Shown: positions 20,526 through 33,634, numbered from the stretch's first letter. The stretch: DNA of 64,000 nucleotides from Tenodera sinensis (GCA_030765045.1 CM060968.1:108014904-108078903); one strand, 5' to 3'. Notes: generated by a model from the sequence alone, not told the origin. Made by a program: numbers and translations.

Positions 20526-21298
20526 TTTTTACTTTCTCTATTAGTAAGTAGAGGAAGTATTGTATTCAACCCAAAAATTTGATGTCGAAATTTCACCGGA
20601 AATATGTTTTGAGGCACCATGAATCCAAAAAAAGCATTTTTAGAAAAAGGTGTGTGTCTGTGTGTCAGTCTGTGTGTCAGTCTGTGGACAGCATAACTCA
20701 AAAACGAAAAGTCGGTTAAAAACCAAAGTTGGTATTTAAGTTTAATGTCTTTCAAGGATGTGACACGAAGATTTTGAAGAAAATAGTCCCACCCTAAACT
20801 ACGCTTTACATGGAAGATTTTTCGAAAATTTTGATTTTTTTGAAAATGGCTAACGATTTTGATTAAAATCCCATATGTTTGAGATATTTTTATGACAAAT
20901 GAAATGTATATCTTGAATTTTCTGGCTATAGCCCCTATAGTCGTATTTACTCTGGACGACTTTTGCATAACTGGTAAACCGTTAGAGATAGACCAAATCA
21001 TACTCTACAAAAATGTAGATCTTGCTAAAATACACAATTTATGTCTCAATAAATTTTCTTGTAGGGTGAACCATTTCGGAGATACACAACAGGATCTCAA
21101 AGCTTTAAAACATTTGACTATCGCACAAAGCCTGCTGTATTCTAGCATTCCCCATGCACCTACAAGGAAATAAGCAATTAGATAATTTGTACAAATGTTT
21201 ATCTTAACTAACACGAAGAAGATATAGGAGTAAGAGTTTGTAAGAATAGTTAGTACAAGAGTAGAGAAAGTCATGTGAGTGTAACACATCAGATTTTT
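20526..21298 (+). mobile_element. Family M element, near full-length
   Basis: TTTTT/ACTTTCTCTATT start and GAGTAGAGAAAGTCATGTGA-GTGTAACACATCAGATTTTT end, with a small deletion near 21080. On its minus strand a 175-codon frame stays open (20474-21001). No known domain is visible. Confidence 0.85.
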
Positions 21299-21299
21299 G

Positions 21300-21413
21300 A
21301 GTTATGCTGTCCACATACACACACCTTTTTATAAAATGCTTTTTTTTTTATTCAGAAGCCACAAAACATATTTTCTGTGAAATTTGGACATCGAATACAG
21401 TGTTTCCCTACTA
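21300..21413 (-). mobile_element. Family M element, internal fragment
   Basis: Minus strand: ACTGTATTCGATGTCCAAAT, then ATATGTTTTGTGGCTTC and GTGGACAGCATAACTC. It begins immediately after the previous copy's tip, in opposite orientation. Confidence 0.65.
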
Positions 21414-22079
21414 AGGCGGACGTTCAACTCCGCATGCAAAAACTCTGCTTGGGAACATGCATTTATTCGAAAACATTTTTTCTGTAATCATCGGTTACCT
21501 AAGCTGGAAACATAACGGAAAAACAATAGGAATGGGCAAAGTTTTATGCACGTCAGTCTACTGTATACTCCAGATACTACTGACTAAAAATCCTTTATTT
21601 CCCGAGAATCACAAGGGGAATGTCAGTCCACCTGGTCGATCCCCTCGATGAAAGCTGCCTCATATATCATTTCCATACAAACAGAACACAAACTCATTAA
21701 AGTTGTCATTCGACTCTATTTGTACAACATAATAAACGTTGGTGTGAATCGAGCACAAAGGTTCCATTCAGCTCAATGAAAGCTAGCGTAGTTGTTTGAA
21801 ACAAAAGACGGAGCACCAAAATAGGCCATCCCCTGCGCCCCACTGCAATATAAGTTATTTCCCTTAAGGTTATAGAGCAAGATTACCAATAGATACACTG
21901 CAAAGATAATTATGTTGGTGGTTGTACACTGGAGAACACCATAGCGGCTTGTTTCCCCTTTGAATTTCAGTTTTATATAACTGATTTTTGTTATTTTCTC
22001 TACTACGTTGGTGGAGTTGAACGAAATCAACGAAAGTATTTTTTGAGATCCTCTGAATTTTCTCTCAAAAACTTAAAAA
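21414..22079. other. No recognisable gene or repeat
   Basis: Short frames, no similarity seen. Confidence 0.45.
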
Positions 22080-22280
22080 GAAATCTGATGTGTTGCACTC
22101 ACATGACTTTCTCTACTCTCGTACTATTCTTACAAACGTTTATTCCTGTATCTTCATCGTGTTAGTTGAGATAAACGTTTGCAGAAATTATCTTATTGCC
22201 TATATCCTTGTAGGTACAGAGGAAATATGGGAAATCAGTAGACTTTGGGTGATAGTCAAATATTTTATATTAGTGTCCTA
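22080..22280 (-). mobile_element. Family M element, 3' fragment
   Basis: AATCTGATGTGTTGCACTCA, ACTTTCTCTACTCTCGTAC, then CGTGTTAGTTGAGATAAACG. It carries the last about 200 bases of M on the minus strand. Confidence 0.8.
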
Positions 22281-22685
22281 ATAATTTAGCAAGTTTTTAT
22301 GTGGTAAGATGCTCTTTGTTTTTATATTTATTTCCAAGGCGGAAACTAGCGTTTTTAGCGTTTGTTTGTTGCCACTTGTATCACAGTTTACATTTGAATG
22401 AAATTCTTGTCTGTAGACGTTGGCTGCGGAAAAGCTATTACCTTATATAAATTGACAAGACTCAATCCTTGTATACCATTGACGCTTTTATGTTCTTTAT
22501 TTAAATTTCTATGGATTTATAGCGTCCTTGAAATACAGATGCACAGGATAAGTCACCCTTTACCTTTCTCTTCTAGATGTCAGGTATATCACACTTCTTT
22601 TTCACTTTTATCGAGCATTGCTATTTTATTTCTCCAAAACATACGCGATCAGTTTCCAAAGTGTCTATATTTCACATTTTTATGA

Positions 22686-23095
22686 GAGCTTTGAAACAAA
22701 CCGTTTAAAGCTTCATATGTTAAAGATATTTTCATGAGAAATGAAATATTGAATTTTCTGGAAATAGCATATAAGGTTCTCGTCATTTCGCTTAGCTCTT
22801 AAGATACAACAAATAGACAACATCTAATAAACAAATGTTGATCTGGTTGGAACTCACAACTTACATATATCAAACATATATTTCTGTTAACTATTCCGAG
22901 GTACTGTTTGCTATTAGTTTAAATTTTCAAATCAGAAATAGGAATTCATTTGTTTGTTTTTTTTTTTTCTCCTGGTCATGAGAAGTGAATGGATTTTCAA
23001 AGCCATTATATAGTGACAAGCTCTTAAATAATTTTACTATTCTTAAGCATATTGTAGTTCCTATACCTTGTTTATGTACAAGGAAAAGTAATAAA
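22686..23095 (+). mobile_element. Family M element, degenerate copy
   Basis: Keeps anchors TTCATATGTTAAAGATATTT, GAAATATTGAATTTTCTGGA, GAATGGATTTTCAAAGCC and a late CTTGTTTATGTACAAGG in M order, with insertions and many substitutions. Confidence 0.5.
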
Positions 23096-25747
23096 ACTTT
23101 TTGTGACCGGTACGGGTGGTCTTAATAGGATCGCCTGTTGTTTTAGTCGAGCTTTGAATATAGGAAATCAAAACTAAAACATAGATCTGTTCAACATTGT
23201 GGGCAAATTCACTAGGATCGAGCTGTCCATCGATGTCAGGAACAGCAGTTAGGAAATACTACAAACTAATAGCATTCTTGAATCGAATGTCTGTAGATTA
23301 ACAGTCATAAAAATAAAACATTTTAACAAGTAGCAATAAAATATTTCTCCTTCCTCTAACCAAGGAAGTATAGTTTCAAACCGAATAACCGTACAGTCAA
23401 TATTTGTTTTTACTTATTTGTTTTATCAATATTTTTATTGTAAATTTATTTTGTGTTAATTAAAATTATTTGCTCGTTTTATTCTCATAGCTTTCTTCAT
23501 GAATGTTTTTTATTTCGCTATGCTATTAGCAGTACCACTAAAACAGGAAAGCTATGCTCATTACAACCACTTGAGCTTTCTACAGAATATCTAGCTTTTA
23601 AAATTCGTTTCATAGATAACAGTACTTACTGTTACGAAAATGTGTAGCTTTAGAAGTTCTGTAGATTTTTGGCACTAGTTGCAAAAAGTGAACATAGAGC
23701 ATAGCTAAAGCTGTTCCTTGAATAAGTATTAAAACATTCATTTTTATTTTTAAATTGCTTTTTGGTGGCAAAAATATCATACATCATATTTGTTGGATCC
23801 CGTAGTGACATCTATCAGCTCATTTGTCAGATTATTTAGATGACACAGAAAAAAGTGTTATTTCAACGTGAAAATAGTTATGGAGCTTCGTAAATTTCAG
23901 ACTTGGGTAAAACTGGTTTAGAAGTATTGGACTTTAGCTCTGTTCTGCATGTAAACGCCGTGCAGCGCTTCAGTGATGCAAATTAAAGAGGTTTAAGCAT
24001 GGAAACGAATTGGATGCGATTCCAAGAACATTTTTCATCACGGTAGGTAAACCTCCATCGCATTAGCAAGAGATTGGTGCAAATAATAGGTGATTAATGC
24101 GTGTTGGAAGTAGTTAGTGGAAGCGAGCATTCGGATTGACCTAAACAGTAATCATTTGGAGCTGTTTGAAATAAAATCATGCCAAAACTCATGTCCATGT
24201 CCCATGTTATGGCCGTCGGACTACAGGGGTCGCAATCTCTTGTCATCGTGATTTATGGTTAACCCCTAGGAGCTACAAAACGCTATGGTGTGGCTGCTAA
24301 ATTAAATGATGTAGAAATTAAATAAATTAAAACAAACACGGGGCCAAAAATGCTCACATAGACATCCCTGAATGATCTTGGCTCTCTGGAGCACGGATTA
24401 GCTCCCATGGTTAGCTTGACCCAGTCAGACTGTTGTTTAATATCCATAAACTCGATTTGTATGATAGTCATGGATTATGCCCTTGTTTGGTTTACCATTT
24501 AAATTGAACTTGCAGGAGCTGCGTGTGTATGGCCAGGGGTACCAACCGGTGGGATTGCGAGGGGAGGAGGGAAATGATTTATGTCCGTGTTAATGTAATT
24601 TGCGGTGGTAGCGTCTGGCCTGCCGAACGCATCCATCAATACTGTCACGTTGTCTCTATGGTGCCCTCCTGCCACTACATGAAATAAATGTTCCTGTTTA
24701 GGGGTTGAATGTTTCTCAACGATCAATTTGAATGCAATAATTTTTTGTGAGTATTTGTCCGTTCTTTTACGACCTTCTACTTCTTTGCCTACTAAAAACA
24801 TGTGAATGCTACGAAGAACAGTCAGGACTAAAACAAAATGGGAGTTCGCATTGTAGGCATAACATTAAATTTTCGATACGTTCGTCCTGTGGCAGAAATA
24901 ATAGATACACTACTCCCAAAAACTTGCCGGAAAGACTTCTAACAACGTCTTATTCAAAATTAATAACAGTTTCAGAATATAATCAATTCTAATTTGATTT
25001 AGAAACATAAGAATATACGTTATATAAATAACTATATAAATAAGGGAAGCTAAAATAATTGTTTAACAATCTCGATTAAACGTTGAAGCTTCCTAACATA
25101 ACTTTATTGTTATTTTAAATCCGAGTGATCCGTTTTAATTAAAGTTACGTAACAGCAGGTTAGTTAACCTGAAGTTTATTAACCATCTGATATGGTTAGC
25201 AAAATTGTACTGGAAACTTGTAGCACTAGATTTTAAAAATACGGGTTGCTTGTAATTTGCTGAGCAGGTCCTCTGATTTCTGTGTATAATAAAATATAAA
25301 TTGCTGTCGTGGGCGTTCATGATCGATATAGATATTTAGGCTATGCTGACAATAGATCAAACGAATTCAGTAATGTGATAAAGCATACTTCTGTTAATTG
25401 TATAGGTTAGGGAGAGGTACATTTCTGAACATCAAGCTAGAGGTACCTACTTGTATAAGAACATTACTGTAGGTTTTGTTCACATAGATGAGTTTGAAAT
25501 AGGTTAAGTGCGTTTCAATAAATCGGAAAAAAAAAACAATTATTTATCATTAACTGAATTCATGAAGATTTACGAGAAATAGAACAGCTGTAATAAGTGT
25601 AGCATAGTTTGAAAATAGATTAGGGTATTTCGCTGTATTTGATTATATGGAACTTCACTGTCAATATTTTGGATAAAGGCAACATAGATGCGGAGAAAAT
25701 GGAGATTACTTCGACCCTTGAAAAGGTAGCAGGGAATAGAAACAAAT
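23096..25747. other. AT-rich stretch without recognised genes
   Basis: About 2.6 kb. The only frame of note is 24499-24801 on the minus strand (100 codons, true ATG), with no family match. The rest is AT-rich sequence with short frames. Confidence 0.45.
24499..24801 (-). CDS. Small ORF of unknown nature, possibly spurious
   Basis: A 100-codon ATG-started frame. The N-terminal half is charged (KEVEGRKRTDKYSQK), the middle has histidine-rich EHLFHVVAGGHHRDNV and the C-terminus is proline-rich (FPPPLAIPPVGTPGHTH). I do not recognise it, see no signal peptide or membrane segment, and no flanking promoter or splice signal makes it convincing. Its GC content is higher than its surroundings. It could be an exon remnant or chance. 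Confidence 0.2.
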   Translation of the reverse strand: MFLVGKEVEGRKRTDKYSQKIIAFKLIVEKHSTPKQEHLFHVVAGGHHRDNVTVLMDAFGRPDATTANYINTDINHFPPPLAIPPVGTPGHTHAAPASSI

Positions 25748-25935
<188 letters not shown>

Positions 25936-25962
25936 ATTGATAATGATGATAGTGATAATAAT

Positions 25963-26045
25963 ACTGAGAAGGAGAAGGAGGCGAAGGAGGGAGGAAGGAG
26001 GAGAAGGAGGAGGAGAAAAAGAAGGAATAAGGAGAAAGAAGAAAA
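25963..26045 (+). repeat. GGA/GAA purine tract
   Basis: About 80 bases almost entirely of A and G (GAAGGAGG-type units), just after the AAT tract. Such homopurine runs can form triplex DNA. Confidence 0.9.
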
Positions 26046-26476
26046 CAAATTTGTCATGTTTCAGGTGTCCCACACACTGTTCTTCGTTGAAGTTACCTAT
26101 CCCAGATATCGCGGATGCCGCAAGCTTTGCCTAAGCAGAACTGTATAGGAGATTCCATACTGACCGAGTGGTGATCCTGTCTATAACATGAAATTTAAAT
26201 AGTTAACCACTCTTTAATTTTTTAGTGTATTCTAGGAAAGAGGAAGTTCAATATCTCCTCTTTGTAGGGTTTTGTTTGCAATAGGAAATAGACCGTTAAA
26301 TTTTGCTCAAAGGCCTCTATCAGGTTTGACCTTCCTTTACGTCGTGACCTGGAAACTAGAGGCTGACATGTAGTTCCACGCCATGGAAGAAGACACAATA
26401 AAACATGCAGAATCAAAATATTTTCTCTATTTTATAAACTTCTTGACATTGATGTTAATATCATAATTTTCTTCCA
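26046..26476. other. No recognisable gene or repeat
   Basis: Short spacer between the purine tract and a family M copy. No coding similarity. Confidence 0.45.
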
Positions 26477-27310
26477 TTTTTACTTTCTCTTCTAATAAGT
26501 AGAGGAAGTATTGTATTTCACCCAAAACTTCGATGGCGAGATTTCACCGGAAATATACCTTTTAAGGCCGTCTGAATAGAAAAAAACATTTTTGAAAAAG
26601 GTCTGTGTGTCAGTCTATGGACAACATAACTCAAAAACGAAAAGTCGATTAAAAACCAAAGTTAGTATTTGAGTTTAATGTCCTTAAAGGATGCGACACA
26701 AACATTTTGAAAATTACTTCACACTAAACTACCCTTTACAGGGACAACTTTTCGAAAATTTTTATTTTCTTGAAAATGGCTCTAACGATTTTGATTAAAA
26801 TGCCATATATTTGAGATATTTCTATGACAATGAAATGTATATCCTTAATTTTCTGGCTATAGCCCATGAAGTCCTATTTACATTGGACGACTTTTGCATA
26901 ACTGGTAAACCGTAAGAGATAGACAAAATCTTACTCTACAAAAAATTCTAAAACAAACAATTTATGTCTAAATAATTTTTTTATTTGTAGAGTGAACCAT
27001 TACGGAGATATTCCTCGTTATTTGTGTAAGTTTTGGAGAACTTATACTTCTGTCAAATGGAGTATCGCTATTAATGTTTTATGTTAATCGTGCAAAGAGA
27101 ATGGAATTTGAAAGCTTTAAAAGATCTGACTATCGCTCAAAACCTACTGTATTCCCATACTCCCATTGCACGTGCAAGAAAACGAGCAATAAGATAATTT
27201 CTGCAAATGTTTATCTCAACTAACACGAAGAAGATATAAGAATAAGTGTTTGTAAGAATGGTTAGTACAAGAGTAGAGAAAGTCATGTGAGTGCAACACA
27301 TCAGATTTTT
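26477..27310 (+). mobile_element. Family M element, full-length copy
   Basis: Begins CATTTTTACTTTCTCTTCT and ends GAGTAGAGAAAGTCATGTGA plus CAGATTTTT. All internal anchors are present. Confidence 0.85.
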
Positions 27311-27944
27311 CTTTGTTAATATTGAAGCTAGACTATATATGTTTTTGTTACTAATTAATCCCGAAATTAAGAAACAATAAGAACATATGCACATTCCAAG
27401 TATCAATTGCATTTCGAATAATGCACGTAGAAGATAGACGTCGCGTTGAAAAATGTTCACAATACAACCTTCGAGCCTGTCACATTTCGGTGCATCTTCC
27501 CATAGATCATAATCATATCGGTATTAGTTATTGGTGAACATGTGAACTGTTACCTGAATGAGTTAACTCTCACTGCAACAAGTGACGTTTATTATACGAA
27601 ACCACATGTAGACATTGTACCTGCACGGCCCCTTGGAAAATTAGAGAGGCGGCAACTTCTTCTGCGTCTTTGTAATGCGGGAAGCATAAAACTGCAACGC
27701 ACATTTATTTTTGACCTCCTGGAAGAGTTGAGTAAGTTATTACTGCAGCGGAGAAGACCTGATATAAAAGTTCTAAGTTATTGAAATTTATATCTGGCTT
27801 TTGCCATGAAGTGGTTTTTAAGGGTGCTGATGACGATGTAGTTCAGCGCCCTTAAACCTACATCTCCTCCTCCTCTATCGGGGTTTTAAGTTGAGGAACA
27901 ACTGATAATGTAATAACATCATTATTCCCGTACCTTGACGTTGA
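27311..27944. other. Spacer with a SINE-like tail at 27825-27885
   Basis: Mostly unrecognised. GGTGCTGATGACGATGTAG followed by CGCCCTTAAACC resembles the 3' tail seen at 40635-40680 (CTAATGACCTAGC, GCCCTTAAACCCC), so a truncated SINE is likely at that point. Confidence 0.4.
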
Positions 27945-28810
27945 TTTTTACTTTCTCTACTGGTAAGTAGGGGAAGTATTGTATTCCACCCAAAAATTCG
28001 ATGTCGAGATTTCACCGGAAATACGTTTTGAGGCCCCCTGAATCCAAAAAAAGCATTTTTAGAAAAAGGTCCGTGTGTGTGTCTGTGTGTCAGTCTGTCA
28101 GTCTGTCAGTCTGTGGACGCATAACTCAAAAACGAAAAGTCGGTTAAAAACCAAAGTTGGTATTTAAGTTTAATGTCTTTCTAGGATGCGACACGAAGAT
28201 TTTGAAGAAAATAGCCCAACCCTAAACTACCCTTTACATGGAAAATTTTAATTTTCTTGAAAATGGCTCTAACGATTTTGATTAAAATGTTATATGTTTG
28301 AGATATTTTTATGGCAAATGAAATGTATATCTTGAATTTTCTGGCTATAGCCCCTGTAGTCCTATTTACTCTGGACGACTTTTGCATAACTGGTAAACCG
28401 TTATAGATAGACCAAATCATACTACACAAAAAAGGTAGATCTTGTTAAAATACACAGTTTATGTCCAAATAAATTTTCTTGTAGGGTGAACCATTTCGGA
28501 GATATTCTTTGTTATGTGTGCGAGTTTCGGAAAACTTAGAACTTTCGTGAAATGGATCATCGTTGTTCTTTTTTTTTTATATGTTAAGTGTGCAAAGACA
28601 ACAGAATCTCAAAGCTTCAAAAGTTCCGACTATCGCACAAAGCCTACTGTATTCTACCATTCCCCTTGCACCTATAAGGAAGTAAGCAATAAGATAAGTT
28701 GTACAAATGTTTATCTTAACTAACACAAATAAGATATAGGAATAAGAGTTTGTAAGAATGGTTAGTACAAGAGTAGAGAAAGTCATGTGAGTGCAACACA
28801 TCAGATTTTT
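27945..28810 (+). mobile_element. Family M element, full-length copy
   Basis: GATTTTTACTTTCTCTACTG start and GAGTAGAGAAAGTCATGTGA...CAGATTTTT end. It lies only 635 bp after the previous copy, same orientation, and is a different sequence variant, so this is not a simple duplication. Confidence 0.88.
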
Positions 28811-31069
28811 TTTATCATTTTTACATTAAACATACTTACATTCGCTCTCACATTCATGCATCCAGACTCTGTGTGTAGGTTACTCTGGTCAAAAAAGTTT
28901 CAACGCCAGCTGGGAATTGAACCCGAAACCTCTGGGTTGAAGGTACTAATTTTGATACTAATCTTAACAACAATGTTCATTAGTACCTGTTCTGAATTCT
29001 TAGTCCTTCCACACAGTACCTCCTGATGGATAACACAATGGAAAAAGCGTACTTTTCAAGCATTTATAGTATTTTAAATAATTGCTATGAGACACTTCCT
29101 TTCCCCAATCATTGCTTCAGCACCATCTATCGCCGCTGATATTAGCATTTTCAAATTTCGATATTTTTATGCTATATCTTTCTCTAGTTTTCTGCTTAGG
29201 TGTCAAACGATTCAAAAGAAATTCGTGTACAGAAAGATTTTCGTTCACATTATGCATGAAGATCACTAAGCTCTGTTGTTCATGTCTGTTATCTAATCCA
29301 GTGCTAGAAAGTAATTTACAAACTCGTTAACTTCATTTTGAATATCTTGTTAAATGATTTCTGCAATTTTTAGCACATTTTAGCACATCATATTTGTGTC
29401 CACACAAATATATGCAGAATATTTTAGTTTAGCTGCCAAATTTAGCTGCTCAACAATGGAGACGCTTAAGCCATGTTAATGATGACATCGAAACATAAAT
29501 CCTCTAAATTTAATAAAATGTCAATCACACTTGATAAAAAAAGATGAACATAGTATAATGTAAGCGTATTTCCTGGCGGGCGGCGAGATTACGTCATTAT
29601 TGAATGAACAGTATGTCTCGCCTCTGGTTGCCGCTTCATGTAGACTGGCGCCATCTCTAATGAGCTTAATCCAGTAACCGTCAACTCTGCTCAAGGACAG
29701 CAGAGGGCGTATGTGCAAGTCCGGCTTGTAATCATTGTCAGCAATATGCTCTGCGGTGATTGAAATTTCGCTATACAGCGAACATTACCCCCCACCCTCC
29801 AAATGTAATCTTTGTCTTCTATAGTATTATAAATTCAAATTTTCTCTTTAATTTGACATGAAGTTTACTACCGTAGGCACAACGCTTATATACAGTGCCT
29901 AAAATGTCACCAAGTTATAACTTGTTTCTATTGTTTATTGATTACTTAAACAATTTATTTAGTTAAAAACTTTTAGTGTGTATACACTGATATACCGGTT
30001 CGAAGGTAGTGCTCGGCCATATTTTAACCAGGGATTCTACATGATGAGTTCAATATGTTCAATACTATTATCAATAAAAAACCGTTTTGCCAAAAAATAT
30101 TACTTGTGTAAAATATTTGGAGTATTTGGAGCCTCTAGCTTCCTGACCAATGGATATAAATTGTTTATTATTTCAGTAACTGTAGCCAAATCGCTCTTAG
30201 AAATTAAACTTTGCATGACATTTAACATTAAATTCTGATACATTCGTTTAAATTAAGGTGGAAATGCATTATAACATTATTCAAGCAATGTTTTGTGCGA
30301 CAGTTAGTGAAATAATAAACCATTTACATCCATTAATGAAGAAGCTAGATGGCTTCAAATATTTGTCAGACTTTTTTTGGACGAAACATTTCTTTATTGA
30401 CAATAATTGTATTGAACTAATTTGTTACACTCATCATGTAGAATCCCTGTTTAACGTATGGCCGAAGTAGCACCTTCCACCAGGTATAATTTCAGTTTTA
30501 TTATAAGTGTTTATTGAGGAGTCACAGTTTATGTTAATAGGATAATCATTTATGGACACTCTGTATTATAAATAAGTTTTTAAGAATTAATGCATCTGTC
30601 GTTTATACTCTGAATTCTGCACTTTACAGAAAGAAATCGTAATTCCTATAGAGAAGTAGATTTTAGCTCATGTTTTAGTGAAGTTTTCTTCCAAAAATTA
30701 ATAAAAGTTCTAAATATGACAGTATTCAAATATCTAAGTAGTGTGATTTTTTTCTTATGCGTCTTTTCTCCATTCTTAGTTTATCTCAATAACATTGTTT
30801 TATAGAAGTAACCCGTTTTGAAAGGAATTATTTAGATAAATGAATTTTTGTATAGTGTAAATAAAACCAGTTCTTTTACTCATATGCTTTGCATCAAGTT
30901 AACTTCCTAGGCAGCGAATTATCGAGGAAACGATGGAAACAACAGCCGGAGCCGAAACAGACCAATCAAACGTTTAAACAGTGACGAAGAAAAATACTTA
31001 TCAAATATTTGTTTAATTATAGTTTAAAATATTAGTTACTGATAATTAGCTCAAATGGGAAGTCGTTAT
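28811..31069. other. Long AT-rich stretch without recognised genes
   Basis: At 28905-28945 the minus strand has AGGTTTCGGGTTCAATTCCC, a B-box-like piece of a SINE. A GC-richer block with GGCGCCATCT lies at 29565-29710. The remainder shows only short frames. Confidence 0.4.
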
Positions 31070-31320
31070 TTGATTCTCCGCTCCTGGCATGTAAAGAGAA
31101 TGGAATTTCAAAGCCATCACATAATGAACAGTACTAAAAAGATTTTTCTATTGCTTAAATCTACTGCATTCCTCTGTATCAATTTTATTTACAAGGGCAT
31201 ACCGCTTTTACAAATTATCTGGATTAAGGTGAAATAGTTAAAATAATACTTTTTTTTTTTAAAGAATTAGCTTGTTGAATGGGCAGAAAACGTCATGTGA
31301 ATGCAACATCTCAAAAATTT
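31070..31320 (+). mobile_element. Family M element, degenerate 3' portion
   Basis: GTAAAGAGAATGGAATTTCAA, TTTTACAAGGGCATACC and AACGTCATGTGAATGCAAC correspond to late M anchors in order. Heavily mutated. Confidence 0.5.
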
Positions 31321-31383
31321 TTATTCAATGTGCCTTGCATTTTCATTGTGCTAGTGAATAGTTCGTTTACAGATTGTTTTGAT

Positions 31384-32095
31384 TACAAGATGAGTGCTAA
31401 ACGCAAAGGGGCTGTTGTTTTTTGAGACTAAATTAAAAGTCATCAACAGACTCGATAAAGGAAAGAAAATTAAAAACGTGACTTCAGATTTAGTTGTGGC
31501 AGAAGTGACCATAGTGAATTGGAGGAAAAAGGTGGGCCGAAATCGAAAAATTATGTTTACAAAAAGACGAGCGATAAAAGAAGAATTATGAAAATTTGAG
31601 AGATGAAAAATTACTGAAAACGATGTAACCGAGTGGGTCAACGCAGACGAACAATTGAAGTGACTGATGGAAGGCAGTGAATGCAGAGGTTGAAGAAGTG
31701 AAAACGATGCCATTGAAATAGGGAATGACAATATAAGCCACGGTGAAACACTCAGAACGATAGAAAAGACCATCGAGAACCAAGAGCAAGTCAGAGACAA
31801 CTTGAACAGGCCTTCTACTGCTATGACGATTGCGTGAAACAGTTACAATGATGCGAGTCAGTTCCGTTAAACAGAAAACGCTTAAGGGCTTCTTCAAGAA
31901 ATAGGTTTCTTTTAACTGGAACATGTAGGTCTGTGTTTTCTCTCATTTTGTATTTTTATTTGTATATCCGGAATCTTTTAAGATGTTAATACAATGCCTT
32001 TTTTCACATCGATTTCTGACAGTCCGCGTTATGCCAGTTTTCGATTATCCGAGGTACTGTCGGTCCTCCTTGCTCGTATAATCGAGGCTCTACTG
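31384..32095 (+). pseudogene. pogo/Tigger-like DNA transposon remnant
   Basis: A frame from about 31390 gives MSAKRKGAVVF, then ETKLKVINRLDKGKKIKNVTS and VAEVTIVNWRKK. This is the CENP-B/psq-type helix-turn-helix at the N-terminus of pogo-like transposases. Later frames give ENDVTEWVNADEQ and near 31735 SHGETLRTIEKTIENQEQ, like the C-terminal part of the family. The 3' end reads GATTATCCGAGGTACTG and finishes CGAGGCTCTACTG|TA at 32095, a typical pogo/Tigger terminal repeat next to TA. The DDE core is missing, the frame is broken several times, and no left terminal repeat is visible. Confidence 0.75.
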
Positions 32096-33009
32096 TACTT
32101 TGTCCAAGATAGGCACCAAATTCCCTCTTCGAGGAATAATTATATACAGCCGTGCTACCAATCCTGATGCTGTCTACGAAGCCTCTTTGCTAATAAAGCG
32201 TGCGGCACACAAGTGTTTACCAAGTGACGAATGTTGAACTGTACAGGAATATTCGCCAAACTATTTGTCAAACAACGAGCTAGCTCACAAGCGCACACAT
32301 GAAACTGTTTGTCGAACCACAAATGTTCTGGAACACTGCCGGGCCAGGGCCAGGGCCAATGTTTACTCACTTTGATGTTGGCAAAAAGATCGGCTCTGGC
32401 TGGTAAAGAGCAAACATTCGAAAAATCTCCAACTTTTGACATGCATTATTCGTCTACACGCTCCCAATTCATCAAATAACAAACATACTTCGCTGTTATA
32501 TTTACCAAACTTGAATGTGTTTTATCGACTCGAATAGGTGTAACGTTCACATTTTCTCCCTTTTTCTTTCAAGAAGCGATTTGGAGACTAATGGACATTT
32601 AAATATACACAGGTTATGGTTTAATAGCCTTTTTAATACCAAAGAAAAGTGGTTCATTACCTGAATCAGATGTGAAAAACAAGCAACATCTATGAGGAGT
32701 ATCTCTTAGTCTGTAAGAAACTTTAAACTGTTAATTCTTACGTTTTTGGAGCTTGTGTTATATTTGGCAAGAGTAAAGTATCGCAATTGCATATACGTAA
32801 ATGTATTTTCTATATGTAAAATTTTGTAGACTAAAATGTACCCGAACAATATGCTGAGTTTGAGATTATATTTTTTCAGATTTAGTACTGTATTCCAATA
32901 TTGCTGTTGCAAATTATTAAATTATTGATGAATATTTTAAAATGTTGTGTTTTGGAAGTTAGAAAAGAACTAAGAAAAAAGAGAGAAAGCAAGTAGTAAA
33001 GTACTAAAA
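32096..33009. other. No firm gene
   Basis: A 95-codon minus-strand frame with a true ATG (32155-32442) overlaps a GC-richer patch containing a CCAGGG repeat (GGGCCAGGGCCAGGGCC). No family recognised; the rest is AT-rich. Confidence 0.35.
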
Positions 33010-33450
33010 TGTTTTCAGATCGTGGTTGTAGTAACGGAGGGGGACACCTAGATCCACCGCGTCTTCGATATGGATATATTGCGGACTACCAGTTACTAAT
33101 AGTTACAGAGATTGTGACCGAAGTGTTTCCTCTACCAAGGGAGAGAGCGACGAGGCGACCCGTGTGGCCCGGGCAGCAACTTACAGGACGGACCAGGGAT
33201 GAAGGGTTTACAGAACACAAACGTGTGCCATATATCTGCATACACCGGAACGAACCGCTCTATCAAACAAACCTGAAAGATGATAAGGGAATGGATAAGA
33301 ATCCGTGAAATCCCAGATTCGTCTGGTGAAAAGGGGAAACCACGAAAAAACCCGAATTAGAATTAGAATGGGGGATCGACGGGGATCGAAACAGGGACCT
33401 CCCGAATGAGACTCGCACACTTTACCCTGACTTCACGTCGCTCGGTAATA
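33010..33450 (-). mobile_element. Composite SINE (class S3)
   Basis: On the minus strand: head TACCGAGCGACGTGAAG, B-box-like TGTTTCGATCCCCGTCG, then GGTTTTTTCGTGGTTTCCCC. The shared core TTATCATCTTTCAGGTTTG and TTGCTGCCCGGGC follow, then GTCGCCTCGTCGC, and it ends AGGTGTCCCCCTCCGTTAC. The core and tail recur at 43822-44300 and 53083-53545. Confidence 0.75.
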
Positions 33451-33634
33451 TTTTCCGAAGTTCTGAATTAAATCCTGTGACGTATCAACTTCATTTCTTA
33501 GACATTGTATACCTGTAAGTCAAGGTTATAGAGTAATCCGGCTTCTGAATCGTGAAAAGTAAAACTTAAGAAAATTTACAATGAAACACCTGTATTGTTC
33601 ACCACAATAAGAACTGTTAGGTAACAGTCTGGTA
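33451..33634. other. Short spacer, nothing recognised
   Basis: AT-rich, no features seen. Confidence 0.4.

Noticed and set aside
31351..31800. 149-codon minus-strand frame rich in Ser and Phe
   Set aside because: It is the antisense shadow of the pogo-like transposase remnant on the plus strand.
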